From contig JARFJB010000397.1 of assembly GCA_036346205.1 (NCBI GenBank), forward strand, positions 60,758 to 124,757: a DNA stretch of 64,000 nucleotides. The letters are read 5' to 3'. This stretch comes from Vesta saturnalis. Its lineage: Eukaryota; Arthropoda; Insecta; Coleoptera; Lampyridae. Every line of letters starts with the position of its first letter. Within the stretch, counting starts at the first letter, position 1. Below are positions 33,546 to 44,228 of the stretch, in pieces. The notes below the pieces were generated by a model, which was not told the origin of the DNA, ran no database searches, and saw only the letters and a list, made by a program, of their open reading frames with translations. The translations under genes and the position numbers were made by a program.

Positions 33546-34587
33546 CTAATTGTTTTCCAGAAACTCCAGCACAAGTAGGCTCAATAACTTAGCATCGTCT
33601 GCAGGACTCCTAGATAATAATAAGTCATTTATCGACCAATCATTATCCAGCAGTCGCAGGACTGAGGATACTTGCTGATGATGTTTCCATTTGCTCCAAT
33701 TGTATCGAACAAGACTCCACTCCTGATCAAACTCTTCGATCCAAGTGGGGCTCAAGACACTCTCAGAAACATGTTCCCTGACCTCTACTTCTACCGAAGA
33801 ACTCTGGTACAACCACTCTTCCATAAATTCTGCGGTAGAAGCAGGGCTCAGCAAACCCTAGAATGGATTTCCTACTATCCCATCCTCTAAGCGTGTTGTC
33901 GATGTAGACGACTGATCATCAGGTACAACACCCTCAGGGGTTTGAGTAGTCGGAGACACAGCAATCCCCAGCACCGGTTGCATTACATGACTGGCAGAGG
34001 AATGGTGATCCGCAATTGGAGCCAATTCTTCCTCAAATTCTGCAATGCAGCCAGGACTTAAAACAAGATGCACTGCTACCTGATCTTCTCTCACGGGTGA
34101 CGATGTAGTCTCATACGGACCACTTACAGGTTGTAGGGTGAGCAGTATTTCGTCCAGGGCTCATAGTTGCATGATAAAACCACATCCAAGTCGTCCGCTG
34201 GAGGTGGTACATCTAAAAACCGCAAAGCTATTTCACAGTCACCCTGGTCGAAATACTACTCATTCTCTACCTGGCCGCCCTCAGCACCACCTTCATGGAG
34301 TAGCTCCATCACCTCCTGCACGTGATCCGTATGAGGTCTTGCTGCCAGCAACCCCCGTAGGATGGGAGTATTATCACGGGGTACTAAGAGTATATTATTG
34401 TGATAGCAATACGACCACCCGCCGTCGCACCTAGGAAGTCAAAGAACATAAATTACTTATCTGGTACAATAATAGGTAAAAGCGCTTTCTTACCTCTGTT
34501 AACTGCAGGTGCAGTATTGCCCTCTACGGCGCAAGCTGCATTTCGGTTTGTAGATTCTAAAAGCAAATGTTCTTCGTGTAAATACAT
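33546..34587 (-). pseudogene. unrecognised acidic accessory gene with three LSP...EF repeats
   Basis: A minus-strand coding reading runs from ATG at 34587 (MYLHEEHLLLEST...). It has a possible GT-AG intron at about 34523-34437 whose junction does not keep frame as read. It continues from about 34436 with two in-frame TAGs (near 34255 and 33857) and one frame change near 34115 to a stop at 33546. It is rich in Glu, Asp, Ser and Pro. A motif recurs three times: VLSPGCIAEFEEEL (34050), LLSPASTAEFMEEWL (33840) and VLSPTWIEEFDQEWSL (33750). No known domain was recognised. It lies upstream of PolB on the same strand and back to back with another acidic gene, as if both were accessory cargo of the Polinton/adintovirus. 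Confidence 0.5.
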
Positions 34588-34628
34588 ATGTACATACATT
34601 AAGTAGTATATAAGATTTTAAGCCCAAA

Positions 34629-34795
34629 CAAGAATTTATAATGAAATTATTCCACAAAATACTTTTATGAAAATTTCACAAGTTCAAAAAGATTTTTCTA
34701 AGTTCCAACAAGAATTTATTGCAATTATTATAAGTCCGCAAAATACTTTTATGAAAATATTACAAGTCCAAAAAAAAATGTCTTCTAAAAATACA
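34629..34795. repeat. 80-bp tandem duplication in divergent promoter region
   Basis: AACAAGAATTTAT(A/T) and AAAATACTTTTATGAAAAT each occur twice, 80 bp apart, at 34628/34709 and 34658/34739. The duplication sits between the divergent starts at 34587 and 34907, so it could carry shared control elements. Confidence 0.7.
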
Positions 34796-34906
34796 TGAAA
34801 AACGTTGGTAGGGGAAACACCTATATTTAGCGAAACGAAAACAGTAGAAATCATTCGTACAACTGTTTCTACAGTACCGAATAACTACTAACTACTACTT
34901 AACCAT

Positions 34907-35939
34907 GAATTATTCTAGAGCAACTTCCCCATCATCTGGCAACGCTGAATTACCTCAGGTAAAAACCCCCATTTTTACATTAAAATTTTTTTTTTCGGTA
35001 TTGATACACTTCTAACGTTTTTTTTCTTTATTTTTTCAGGTTGATGCGCTTTCTCGCACACCGACTATTCTGCTATCATACATCCTCAAGCTCTATCCCC
35101 GTCCTCCCGCCAACTCCAACTCCTCAGGTTGATGCGATCCCCCGATCGCCTGAGGCATTTATTTATCCCGACTCCTTTATCCCGCTCGCATCAACACCTC
35201 TCCCCGTCCTCCCACCCCTATGGATTCTTCCCCTGAGGTCATCTATATCCCTTCCTCATATTCCTCCCCCATCGCCGCGGGTTGCCAAACCAGTGACGAT
35301 GATATTATACGAGATGACGACCGTAGTCTGGATTCTGAGCAGGAGCACGACCTGGATGCCGATACAGTAATACTCGACTTGACCACCGCTGAACTACTGC
35401 ACTTTTTCTTATCGACGAGACTGATAATGATATCTGCAGCGTAGTATCTCCCAGTGTTGTGGGATTATGTTCCTCCTGTTGTGGCAACGAACGCCTCAAC
35501 ACTAGTGACTACGACTCTGACGTGGTAATGGACCCTGCCTACAGCTAAGATTCCGACGACTACGACAATGACGTTCTCCGCCAGCAACGCTTACTTACCC
35601 AGACAGACTTCTGCAACGAAATCATCGTGGAAGAGAGCAGCGATGAGGACAACATACTGAACACTATAACACGTAACATACAGACGTGACGAAATACCAT
35701 TCGTCCGGAATTATGATGTCGTGATTACGGAGAGTTCTCTTGAAGAGCAGCTCGACCGGGCCCACACTAGACTTCTAACATTATACCTTGACTGGGATAG
35801 TGTTATAAGCCTAGCTGTACTCAGTGATCACGCCATTATACATTTGCAGATGATATTGGAAACTGTCGAAGAGATTGCAGAATTGTACGAAGTGATCCAC
35901 TTTCGTAATATAGCTCTTCGACAAGTCGGTCTTCCTTAG
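34907..35939 (+). pseudogene. unrecognised acidic Ser/Asp/Pro-rich accessory gene with an intron, broken
   Basis: Exon 1 is MNYSRATSPSSGNAELPQ, ending at a good donor (CCTCAG/GTAAAA, 34959). A pyrimidine-rich acceptor TTTTTTCAG at about 35039 follows, an intron of about 81 bp. Exon 2 begins VDALSRTP and repeats the motif as PQVDAIPRSP 90 bp later. Downstream, blocks in shifted frames are strongly acidic: DDDIIRDDDRSLDSEQEHD, NTSDYDSDVV and EESSDEDNILN. The end (35721-35939) is helical, LEEQLDRAHTRLLTLYL. At least three frameshifts and one TAA break it. No family was recognised. The exon structure argues for a eukaryote-adapted viral or host-derived gene. Confidence 0.5.
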
Positions 35940-36061
35940 TGATCGAGATAGACATAGCAAGTATGACTGACACAGCTCTCCAAATACTTACGCTTTCTTT
36001 CCAGAAAAACGGTGACCCCCAATAGTGCGACCGCAGACTGACTGAGCGCGTCGACAGCTTT

Positions 36062-36160
36062 ACATAAAAACAGACAGGCAGATGGACAGACAGACAGAGA
36101 CAGATAGAGATAGACAGACAGACAGATAGAGAGACAGACAGATAGAGGTAGACAGATAGA
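36062..36160. repeat. (GACA)n/(GATA)n microsatellite
   Basis: GACAGACAGGCAGATGGACA and related tetramers for about 100 bp, directly abutting the left end of the mariner-type element. Confidence 0.9.
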
Positions 36161-37921
36161 CATATGACCATATTTACCCCTAAACAAAGTGTTATGGATT
36201 TTCAGATATTGATAAGTTTGTGTTTTTGAAGAAAAAAAAAAAGGAAAATGGGATAATTTTTTAACAATTTCAATTTGGTTTATTGACCTACACTCAAAAA
36301 AAGGTTGTGAACCTAAAATCTCCTACAAAATATTTGCACAACAGAAATAGCGATGCTCCAACTAAAACTTAGCTAAATAATAAACAAGCCATTTCAATAT
36401 TTAGAGTCATTTATTTCGAAATTTTTCTATAGAAACATCCGTTCAAACAGTTTTAAAAACATCTCTATTTTATGCTTTTTCGAATCATGTATCAAAAGTA
36501 TAAAATAAATACAATAATGAATATTATTATTAATTATTAACATTATGAGAAAACAAAATAGGAGCCCAATTTAATACAAAATACTCTGGATCTACATTTA
36601 CTTCAAATTATTTAATAAGTAAAAAAAAAACAGCTAATTATTTCTGATCAAAATGCGAACCGCCATTTCTTAAAACACTTACGTGCTCTTTTTCCTCATT
36701 TGGCTGGTAGTGATGCCTAGCTTTATTTTTTCCCTCAGTATTCTTCCTGCTTCATTAATTCTCCTAATAAGTTGGTCACGATTAATTATTTTGACAGCAT
36801 AAACAAGGTCTTTCATTCGTCCCCAGACATGAAAATCGACAGGTGTCAGGTCTGGAGACCTTGCAGGCCACAATATTGGCCCATTGCTTCCGATCCAACG
36901 ACTAGAAAACCTTTTGTCTAGAAATTCCGTTACGGTTAGACAATTATGAGCAGGACATCCATCATTTTGGAATACCATAGATCTCCTTACATTAAGAGGT
37001 ATTTCATCCAAGATATTTGGCATATCATTGTGCAAAAACTCTAAATAGTTGTTTCCATTTAGATTGTCCGTCAGATAGTATGGGCCAATAGTATGTTCAG
37101 ACGATGACTGCTGCCCATACATTTACACTAAATTTATGTTGAAATTATACTATGCTTTTGTACTTAATGATAAAAATGAATAGTTTTCATTTTTCCCATT
37201 TAGCTCAGTCGTATTTTGTACTTGCAAAATAAGGATCGGGGTTCATTATTAAGGCTCCCAACACTTTGAACAAATAGATTAAAAAGTTTATATACATTTA
37301 TTTCCTATTATTTCTTTATAAATCTAATACTTTTAATTTAAACTATTTAGGTAAGATAAACAAATATATTTTCCGGTGGATGCTCCTTTTCCGGGTAGTT
37401 TATATACTATCTGGTTGTTATTTAGCAAATAATTAATCATGACAGGAAAATTTTGATAAAGGACGGCGTCTTGCTAATAAACTTTAGGAAACTAATTAAT
37501 AATAGTAAAAAATTGGGATATCTGACGGCGTCCCTTTACAAAATGATGACTGTTTTTTCATATGAGGATTTTGACTCGTCTGTCCATAAAATACATTTTA
37601 GAAAGAGCGGATCTTCCATGTCAGCATGTAATAAAAAATGTCAAAAAATAGTTCTCGAATAGGATCACCCTCTTCAAGGCCTTGAACGGGAGTAAAGTGA
37701 AAAGGATGTTTATTGTTACTTTTCGGAATAGACCATGCTTTCAATATGGATAAATTATATTCTACAGCTACTTTTCTTATGCTTGTGGTAGAATCCGCTC
37801 TAGAGGCCTCCAAAATTTGTTCATCCACTTCAGGACCATAAAGAACAATCTGCGCCTGTTCTGGATAATTGCGAAGGTTCTCAGTTTCACTTAAACAAGG
37901 ATATGTGTTTCTGAAAACTTG

Positions 37922-40462
37922 TACAGGGTGTCCCAACGATAGAGTAAAGTAAGTTTATGCTTAACTAGAATTATTTGTGTAAATATTGTATGGACCATGG
38001 GGTAGAGGTAAGAAGTGTGCATTTTTTTAAAATATTGGAAGTTATACAGGGTGTGCCAGAAAAGCAGGACGTGAAAAAGTATGATTTTTAAATAGAACAC
38101 CCGTATTTGATTTTAGTTTTAATTCTACGTGTCCATACAAACATATTTTGTCATACAAAAGATTGGCTGAAAGTTTTAGTTCTTGAGATATTCGCGTTTA
38201 AAACTTATTATGGTCATTTTCGTGGGGTTGATGAATGGGCAATTGTTCCGTTATTTCACAATAAAAAATTGATATTTCGTGTGAAAAATGAGTGATATTA
38301 TACTAACGTTTAGACCGAGTAGTATTTCTAATTTTCTCAACAGGGTGTTTGTTATAACCATTCAAATTTGAAAATTCTCAAATTAAAAAATCAGTTTTTT
38401 AATTGCACACCCTATATATTTTATTTCATTTTATTCGGGATTAAAAATCTATCATTTTGTCAAATATATCCTATATCTATCTTTGATAGTTTTCGAGGAA
38501 TTTCGATTTTTCTCACTAGCTACGTTACATACGATACTATAACATTATTGTGGATCGTGGTAGCCATGGAAAACAATTGCGACGAAATAAAACAAACCAC
38601 CTAAGCGAGAATATTAACAGTTTTTATTAATGAGAAACAGTAATTCAATAATTATTCAACATTGCGTCTTAGTAAATGCTCAAATAGACGGCCTTCTTGC
38701 TGAATACACATATTGAGCCTTTTCTCATGTTCTGTCTCACATCGGATAACATAAGAGGGTCACTGTGCGACAAGCTTCGCGAATTCTATTTTCATGTCCT
38801 CCTTGTTGTAGGTTTAATAATATACACCGATCTTTTATGTATCGGAAAAATCCAGTGGAGTTAAATCGCATGACCTGGGTGGCCATAATATAAAGCCATT
38901 ACGTCCTATCCATTTCTCCGGGTATTGCTGGTTCAAGAATTCCCTTACGTCCCGATAAAATGTGAGGTGCACCATCCTGTTGCAACCACATATTTAGTCG
39001 TCCTTCTAAATTGATATCCTCAAGTAACACAGGCAATTCTTCACGTAAGAAATGCAAATAGCTGCGGTTAATGGATCATCAAAAATAAGGACCGATAATT
39101 TGGTCATTAAGTATACCACACCACACATTTAGTGACCAATGATTTTGGTTTTGAACTTCTCGTAGCCAAAATGGATTATCAATGGCGTAATAGTGCATAT
39201 TATGCCGATTTACAGCCCCATTACTTTTAAACGTCGCCTCATCGGAAAACATTATGGAGCACAAAAAGTTGTTATTTAATTGCAGCTGTTGATTAATGAT
39301 ATTGCAGAATTCAATTCGTCTTGCAAAATCCTCTTCTCGCAATTCTTGATGAAGCTCAATGTGATAGGGATGGTACTTATACTTCAGCGTTGTTCGATTC
39401 ACGTTTGATTTGGAGGTATCACATATCGTCGCTAATGTTCTACAACTCACTTGGGAATTTTCTTGAATATTTAATAATATTTCAAGTTCTTTTTCTTCAT
39501 TAGCTGCCCTTTTAACTTTACGTTTGAAGTATTTAACACTACCGCTAGAATCAAATCTATCCATCAAATTTTCCAAGCCAACAGTAGTAGGTATTCGACG
39601 TTCAGGATATTTCATTTTGTAGATTCGTTGTGCCAATAAAGGGTTTTTTCAGCCTCGCCCAACACGTATATCATATCAATTAATTCATTTGTCGAATAAT
39701 CCATAATTGATACAAGAATTGATAACAAGTTAAATGCGAAAACGACAAATTTAAAATGTGTTTATTTTGACAAGTAGGAAACCTTTGTATCTTAGTAACG
39801 CAATTATTATTTTCCATGGCTACCAAGATCCATGCAATGCAATGTTATTGAAAATAAAGTAGCTAGTGTGAAAAATCGAAATTACTCGAAAACTACCAAA
39901 GATAGATATAGGATATATTTGACAAAATGATAGATTTTTAATCCCGAATAAAATGAAATAAAATATATAGGGTGTGCAATTAAAAAACTGATTTTTTAAT
40001 TTGAGAATTTTCAAATTTGAATGGTTATAACAAACACCCTGTTGAGAAAATTAGAAATACTACTCGGTCTAAACGTTAGTATAATATCACTCATTTTTCA
40101 CACGAAATATCAATTTTTTTATTGTGAAATAACGGAACAATTGCCCATTCATCAACCCCACGAAAATGATCATAATAATCTTTAAACGTGAATATCTCAA
40201 GAACTAAAAACTTTCAGCCAATCTTTTGTATGACAAAATATGTTTGTATGGACACGTAGAATTAAAAACTAAAATCAAATACGGGGTGTTCTATTTAAAA
40301 AATCATACTTTTCACGTCCTGCTTTTCTGGCACACCCTGTATAACTTCCAATATTTAAAAAATGCACACTTCTTACCTCTACCCCATGGTCCATACAATA
40401 TTTACACAAATAATTCTAGTTAAGCATAAACTTACTTTACTCTATCGTTGGGACACCCTGTA
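37922..40462 (-). mobile_element. nested mariner/IS630-type element with 670-bp inverted repeats
   Basis: It starts TACAGGGTGTCCCAACG and ends CGTTGGGACACCCTGTA, inserted at TA within the HTH-coding part of another transposase. The arms pair over about 668 bp (37922-38590 against 39795-40462). Within each arm further terminal-like words recur in mirror image: TACAGGGTGTGCCAG at 38045 (mirror at 40341), CAACAGGGTGTTTG at 38339 (mirror 40042) and GCACACCCTATATA at 38404 (mirror 39979). The centre holds the transposase relic. Confidence 0.85.
38640..39660 (-). pseudogene. transposase of nested mariner/IS630 element
   Basis: The open part at 39636-39079 has AQRIYKMKYPERRIPTTVG, SCRTLATICDTSKSNVNRT (HTH), SIMFSDEATFKSNGAVNRHN (first Asp) and WSLNVWCGILNDQIIGPYF. 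The rest (39079-38640) is readable in shifted frames with LQQDGAP-like and WIGRNG words, so the second and third catalytic positions were once present. Several frameshifts after 39079. The family is the same broad group as the element at 1-1600. Confidence 0.8.
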
Positions 40463-41250
40463 CATTGGGAGTTCTTCTAGCAGGAAATCGATCTCAATAC
40501 AGACGCTGGGATCTTTCATGCATGAAGATAATATCAGCGTATTCAGAATTGGAAGAAGTGGCCATGGTATCAGCATTCAGTAATTTACAAAGAAGTTACA
40601 AGAAATGCAGATAGTGACAATAACAGTTTCAATGATAAAACTGTCAAACTGGTTAATTTGACGTCAAGACCTACTTGCATTTTTGGGATACAGACTTTAA
40701 TTGTATACTGAATGTAAACCCATAATGAGATAGGTGTTTAGTTATATCTACGTTCTTTTGAACATACATAATAATATGTACAGTTCTAACATTTGACAGG
40801 GCTAGATCATTTTGTATTAAATTGTACTTTCCTATGTCAATATTGGATATTTTAGTGTTTGTTCATAATAATTGTAGTTGGATTTTATGCATTTGACAAT
40901 ATGATTCGAAAGAGCATAAAATCAGAGATATTTTAAAACTGTTTGAACAGATATTGTCGTATAAAAAATTTCAATAATAAAATGAACTCTAAATATTGAA
41001 ATGGCTTTGTTTATTGGATTTAAGCTAAGTTTTAGTTGGAGCATACGCTATTTCTGTTAAAATTGTGTAGGTTCACTAACTCTATATTGAGTGTAGGTCT
41101 AATAAGCCAAACTTGATAATTGTTTCAAAAATATTATCCATTTTCCTTAGTTCTATTGGCTTAAGCTGCTAATAAACATGAATTTTTCAAAAACTTACAA
41201 ACTTATCGATATCTCAAAATCCAAACTTTGTATAAGTAATATGGTCATAT

Positions 41251-42508
41251 AGCAGTTCTAGAATGGCCTCACCTACCTCCCTTTAAAACTTGTCTAGTTC
41301 ACCCTTGTATAGTGAAAAGCAATTGATTGTTTATTTATGCTTTCCTTACATTGCTTAACTCATTTTTCGTGTTTTATGCCCTAATCATGCCGACTCTGGA
41401 ATCAGCTTTGACATTTAGAATGCAGTAGTCAATGACCTTTCTTTTTGTGAAATTTCAGCTAGTGCAACAAAACCTCAAGTCATTTAATGATAAAATTATT
41501 ATTTTGATTTTTTATGTGTTAACTTTTATTTAATCTAAATTGATGACATTGACAGTTACATTGATGTAGTATACTTTAACAATTGTAATTGTAGTAAACA
41601 AATGATCTTGTCAAATTTACAAAATTATGTTTACTACATTCTTTATCAATTTTAAATTGTCAAATCAATGTACTCAAAATTTTAACTAGTACAAAATGTT
41701 TAATATTATAATTTAAAGTACACCATTAAAATACCAAAATTAAATTATATTGTGTTAATGGTGAAAGTTTACATTTATATTTCTAGATGACTATCCATGC
41801 AAGGAGCACTCTACAATTTCTTTTGATAACCATATAGGACATAATATGAACTGTAGTGGAATGAGTTGTGGAACATAACATGATCCGTAATGGAACATTG
41901 GGGAATTCTTTCAATTCTGTTGTTTTATAATATTCACACAGAATGTAGAGACTTTCCTTTGACAATACTGACTGTGGTTGCATATGGGCAAATTGCTTAA
42001 GAAAATTCACACCCACGTGTTGAAGTTGAGCTGTCACAACTCATTCCCGTGCATCCACAGCTGCATTACTGGTAACTTTCTATGCATTGAATATATTATG
42101 TTGATACATTTTTTGTGTATTTTTATTTTTATGTATTTGTGGGCCGAAATCTAGATAGAAATGGAAATGATAGGCATCTCTATGCACATCAACTACTAAA
42201 GGTCATTAGCACTACTTGTCACTAGAATTTTGCCATACTAAAGGAATGCCACTTTTAGTAAGGGATCCTTCATGTGCCAAACATCAAATTACCACAGGAC
42301 CTACAGTTTTACTTCCTATCCGAGAAGAAGGAATGGTTTGGTTTTTCTCCATTTTAGAAAAACGACTACCTAGGCCAGGTTTGAACCTGCACATTGTTAT
42401 TACAAACCATTGATAATTTATTTCACTAAAATGTAAAACATTGCATAAAACAATCAATGAATTAGATTTGACTTGAAATATAAGAAATAATTTTAAAATG
42501 AATGAAAT
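41251..42508. other. intergenic, 3' of MNS1; possible SINE-like scrap
   Basis: AT-rich with no certain gene. An 84-residue minus frame at 42037-41783 is not recognised. An inverted pair TGTAGTAAACA/TGTTTACTACA lies near 41590/41628. The stretch 42300-42400, with TTTTACTTCCTATCCGAGAAG and ending AGGTTTGAACCTGCAC (a T-arm-like palindrome), may be a tRNA-derived repeat, low certainty. Confidence 0.4.
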
Positions 42509-43146
42509 TTATTTCTTCTGTCCACCATATTGATCAATAACTGTACTTCCCAAGTATGGTAAGTCATCTTCTTGTAATATGCCTTTTGGTAAGTAACCAA
42601 TTAAATTATGAGCATGATCTTTAAGCATTTTAATGCGTTCTTCTTGTACAAGACGTAGCCTGAAATAAAATATGTTTCAAAATACATTATGTTCACAGAA
42701 ACATCCACCTCTCTGATTCCTCGAGCCGTTGCTGTTCAAGAATCTTTGCTTCCAACTGCATTTGTTCTGCATAGCGTTGCCTTTTCTCAGTAATCATTCT
42801 TTCTACCTCCTTTCTAACTTCCAACATTTTTCTTCTCCTCTTGTCATTAGACAATTGTTCTAATCGTTCGTCTTCTGCGATTTTTGCGATAAGCTAAAAT
42901 ATATAATACATAGAATATTAAAATTAATACCAAAATACGTACTTGTTCCTTATAAACTGCATCCTCTACTAATTGTTGCTTTTGCTGTTCTTTATGCTCT
43001 GCCATTTGGCGCATAAGAGAAACACGTGTTTCCACTCTTTGTCGCAATTCTTTTTCAACCTCAACCTTATGCTTCTTCTCCGACTCCTCTTTCTTCTCTT
43101 CTTCCATTAGTTCAATAAGAAGATCTTCTTTTTCTCTACGTGCACG
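42509..43146 (-). CDS. MNS1: MNS1 (meiosis-specific nuclear structural protein 1), last three exons
   Basis: Three exons with clean GT-AG borders: 43146-42943 (acceptor TTTTAG, donor GTACGT), 42893-42709 (acceptor TTTTAG, donor GTGGAT) and 42659-42509, ending in TAA. They encode a Glu/Lys/Arg-rich coiled coil of the trichohyalin-plectin (TPH) type: MEEEKKEESEKKHKVEVEK, KIAEDERLEQLSNDKRRRK, and the C-terminus KMLKDHAHNLIGYLPKGIL. That last block matches the conserved MNS1 end (LKEHATNLLGYLPKG in human, from memory). MNS1 is a microtubule inner protein of ciliary and sperm doublets. Frames join without breaks, so the gene looks intact. The preceding exon is at 63774-63852, across a 20.6-kb intron. 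Confidence 0.88.
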
Positions 43147-43275
43147 CTAAAATTGTAAATAAATAAATATCAAAGTAGTATAAAAATAAAACAAACTTAT
43201 TTTAATGTCAGGTTAAGATTAGTTAGAAATTTTGGTGTAGTTTCTTCCCAAAACCTAAATTATAAATTAAGCAAA

Positions 43276-44228
43276 ATGCCTTGCGGGGATCATTTGGATC
43301 ATTCCATTGGGATAATGGAAGAAACTAGATTTAAGAAAAAAAATTGTAAATTAATTAAGAGGATGGCGAAAGAATTAAATTTTACTATTGACGAAATGGA
43401 AATTATTATGATAATTTATTATAAAATACAAAAATTAGGGGGTGATAAAGCAAAAGGTGTCACCAAACTTCAACTTCAAGATGTTTTGCATGCCGCATTT
43501 GATATGACCGATGTAGAATTTAATAAGTATGTTGTAATGTCTTTGGCTAGAAAACCTGGTCCGATAGTATCAAAACCAGCTTTTGCTAGAGCAATGGGTC
43601 TCTTTCTGCGCGGAAAATTGGAAGACAAAATTCAACATTGTTTTAATGTAAAAAAATAGTAGCAACAGGAAAATATACTCCACATCAGTTTTTGAGACGT
43701 TTTTAATTTAAAATTCCATCTATCAAATATTAAAACTAAACAGTCACTGTAATTGATGAATTAAGATCACATCCCAAACAATGTTTTACTATATTTTCAA
43801 TTGAGTTTCAAGAAACCCTATCACTATTATAATTAGATTTTAAAATATTTATAATTACAGGTATACGATATGATGAGGACAGGAGTAATAAGAAGAGATT
43901 TAATGACGCGCTTTTTAAGCAACTGCTTAGTATCACAAGCTGGTGACGATAAAGAAGATGCTGTTAGAGTATGTATTAATTTATCTAATTGACTGAAAAA
44001 TATGGAATTAAAATTTCAATTACAAATATACCCGAATTCTAGGATCTTGTGGAGTTAGTTACAAAAAAATTTGATATGGATAAAGATCTACTAATTTCAT
44101 TTGAAGACTACAGAGCAACAGTGCGGAAAGATCCGCTTTTACTTGAATTCCTGGGACAATGCCTGCCTTCCCGATTATCAATTCACAGTTTCTTAATGTC
44201 TTGTTTCCGAGAAATAAGAAAAATGTAA
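43276..44228 (+). CDS. CLXN: calaxin (EFCAB1-like EF-hand protein), complete three-exon gene
   Basis: Exons 43276-43647, 43861-43968 and 44043-44228 join in frame into 221 residues, close to the 211 of human calaxin. All introns are GT-AG and short (213 and 74 nt). Conserved blocks include KGVTKLQLQDVLHAAFDMTD, AMGLFLRGKLEDKIQHCFN, DLVELVTKKFDMDKDLL and LLLEFLGQCLP. Calaxin binds outer-arm dynein in cilia and flagella and responds to calcium. Here the EF loops are eroded: loop 1 lacks the DxDxDG pattern, loop 2 reads DMMRTGVIRRDL, and loop 3 reads DMDKDLLISFED with Leu in place of Gly. Calcium sensing is therefore probably weak or absent. The gene lies antisense within an MNS1 intron, 130 bp from the nearest MNS1 exon. 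It looks functional. Confidence 0.87.

Larger units (their letters stand above)
22800..36160. mobile_element. decayed Polinton/Maverick (adintovirus-like) element
   Basis: About 13.4 kb holds the hallmark gene set of Polintons and adintoviruses: a packaging ATPase, adenain-like cysteine protease, penton-like minor capsid protein, double-jelly-roll-type major capsid protein and protein-primed type B DNA polymerase. Further genes include a phospholipase A2-domain protein and several smaller conserved frames. An integrase survives only as a C-terminal chromodomain-like tail. Terminal inverted repeats were not found, so both limits are approximate: the left end meets the gypsy LTR zone and the right end meets a mariner element at 36162. 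Most genes carry stops or frameshifts, so this is an old integrated copy. Confidence 0.85.
36679..40565 (-). pseudogene. transposase of outer mariner/IS630 element, split by nested insertion
   Basis: The N-terminus lies right of the nested element: ATG at 40565, then EYADIIFMHERSQRLY, an in-frame TGA, and DRFPARRTPN ending at the TA where the insertion begins. It resumes at 37921 with VFRNTYPCLSETENLRNYP and an HTH-type region (STTSIRKVAVEYNLS). The catalytic part (37122-36679) has IGPYYLTDNLNGNNYLEFLH, VFQNDGCPAH with the second Asp, and WPARSPDLTPVDFHVWG. Sequence around 37450-37600 with the first Asp is shifted and weak. The insertion, the TGA and frameshifts all inactivate it. Confidence 0.82.
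36162..41250 (-). mobile_element. mariner/IS630-type element with roughly 340-bp inverted repeats, split by a nested element
   Basis: The terminal inverted repeats match well: ATATGACCATATT at 36162 mirrors 41240-41250, and the segment with ATGCTCCAACTAAAACTTAGC (36350-36372) mirrors 41020-41046. The arms extend to about 36500 and 40890. It carries one transposase on the minus strand, interrupted at 37922-40462. Minus the nested insertion it is about 2.5 kb. Confidence 0.82.

Noticed and set aside
36062..36160. Possible CRISPR-like regular repeat
   Set aside because: It is a simple tetranucleotide microsatellite without spacers, and the window is eukaryotic.
35836..36187. Minus-strand frames with LSVCLSI-type repeats
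   Set aside because: They are translations of the GACA/GATA microsatellite overlapping the end of the acidic accessory gene.
41783..42037. 84-residue minus-strand frame
   Set aside because: No motif, no splice or promoter support and no recognised similarity; left as unassigned intergenic DNA.
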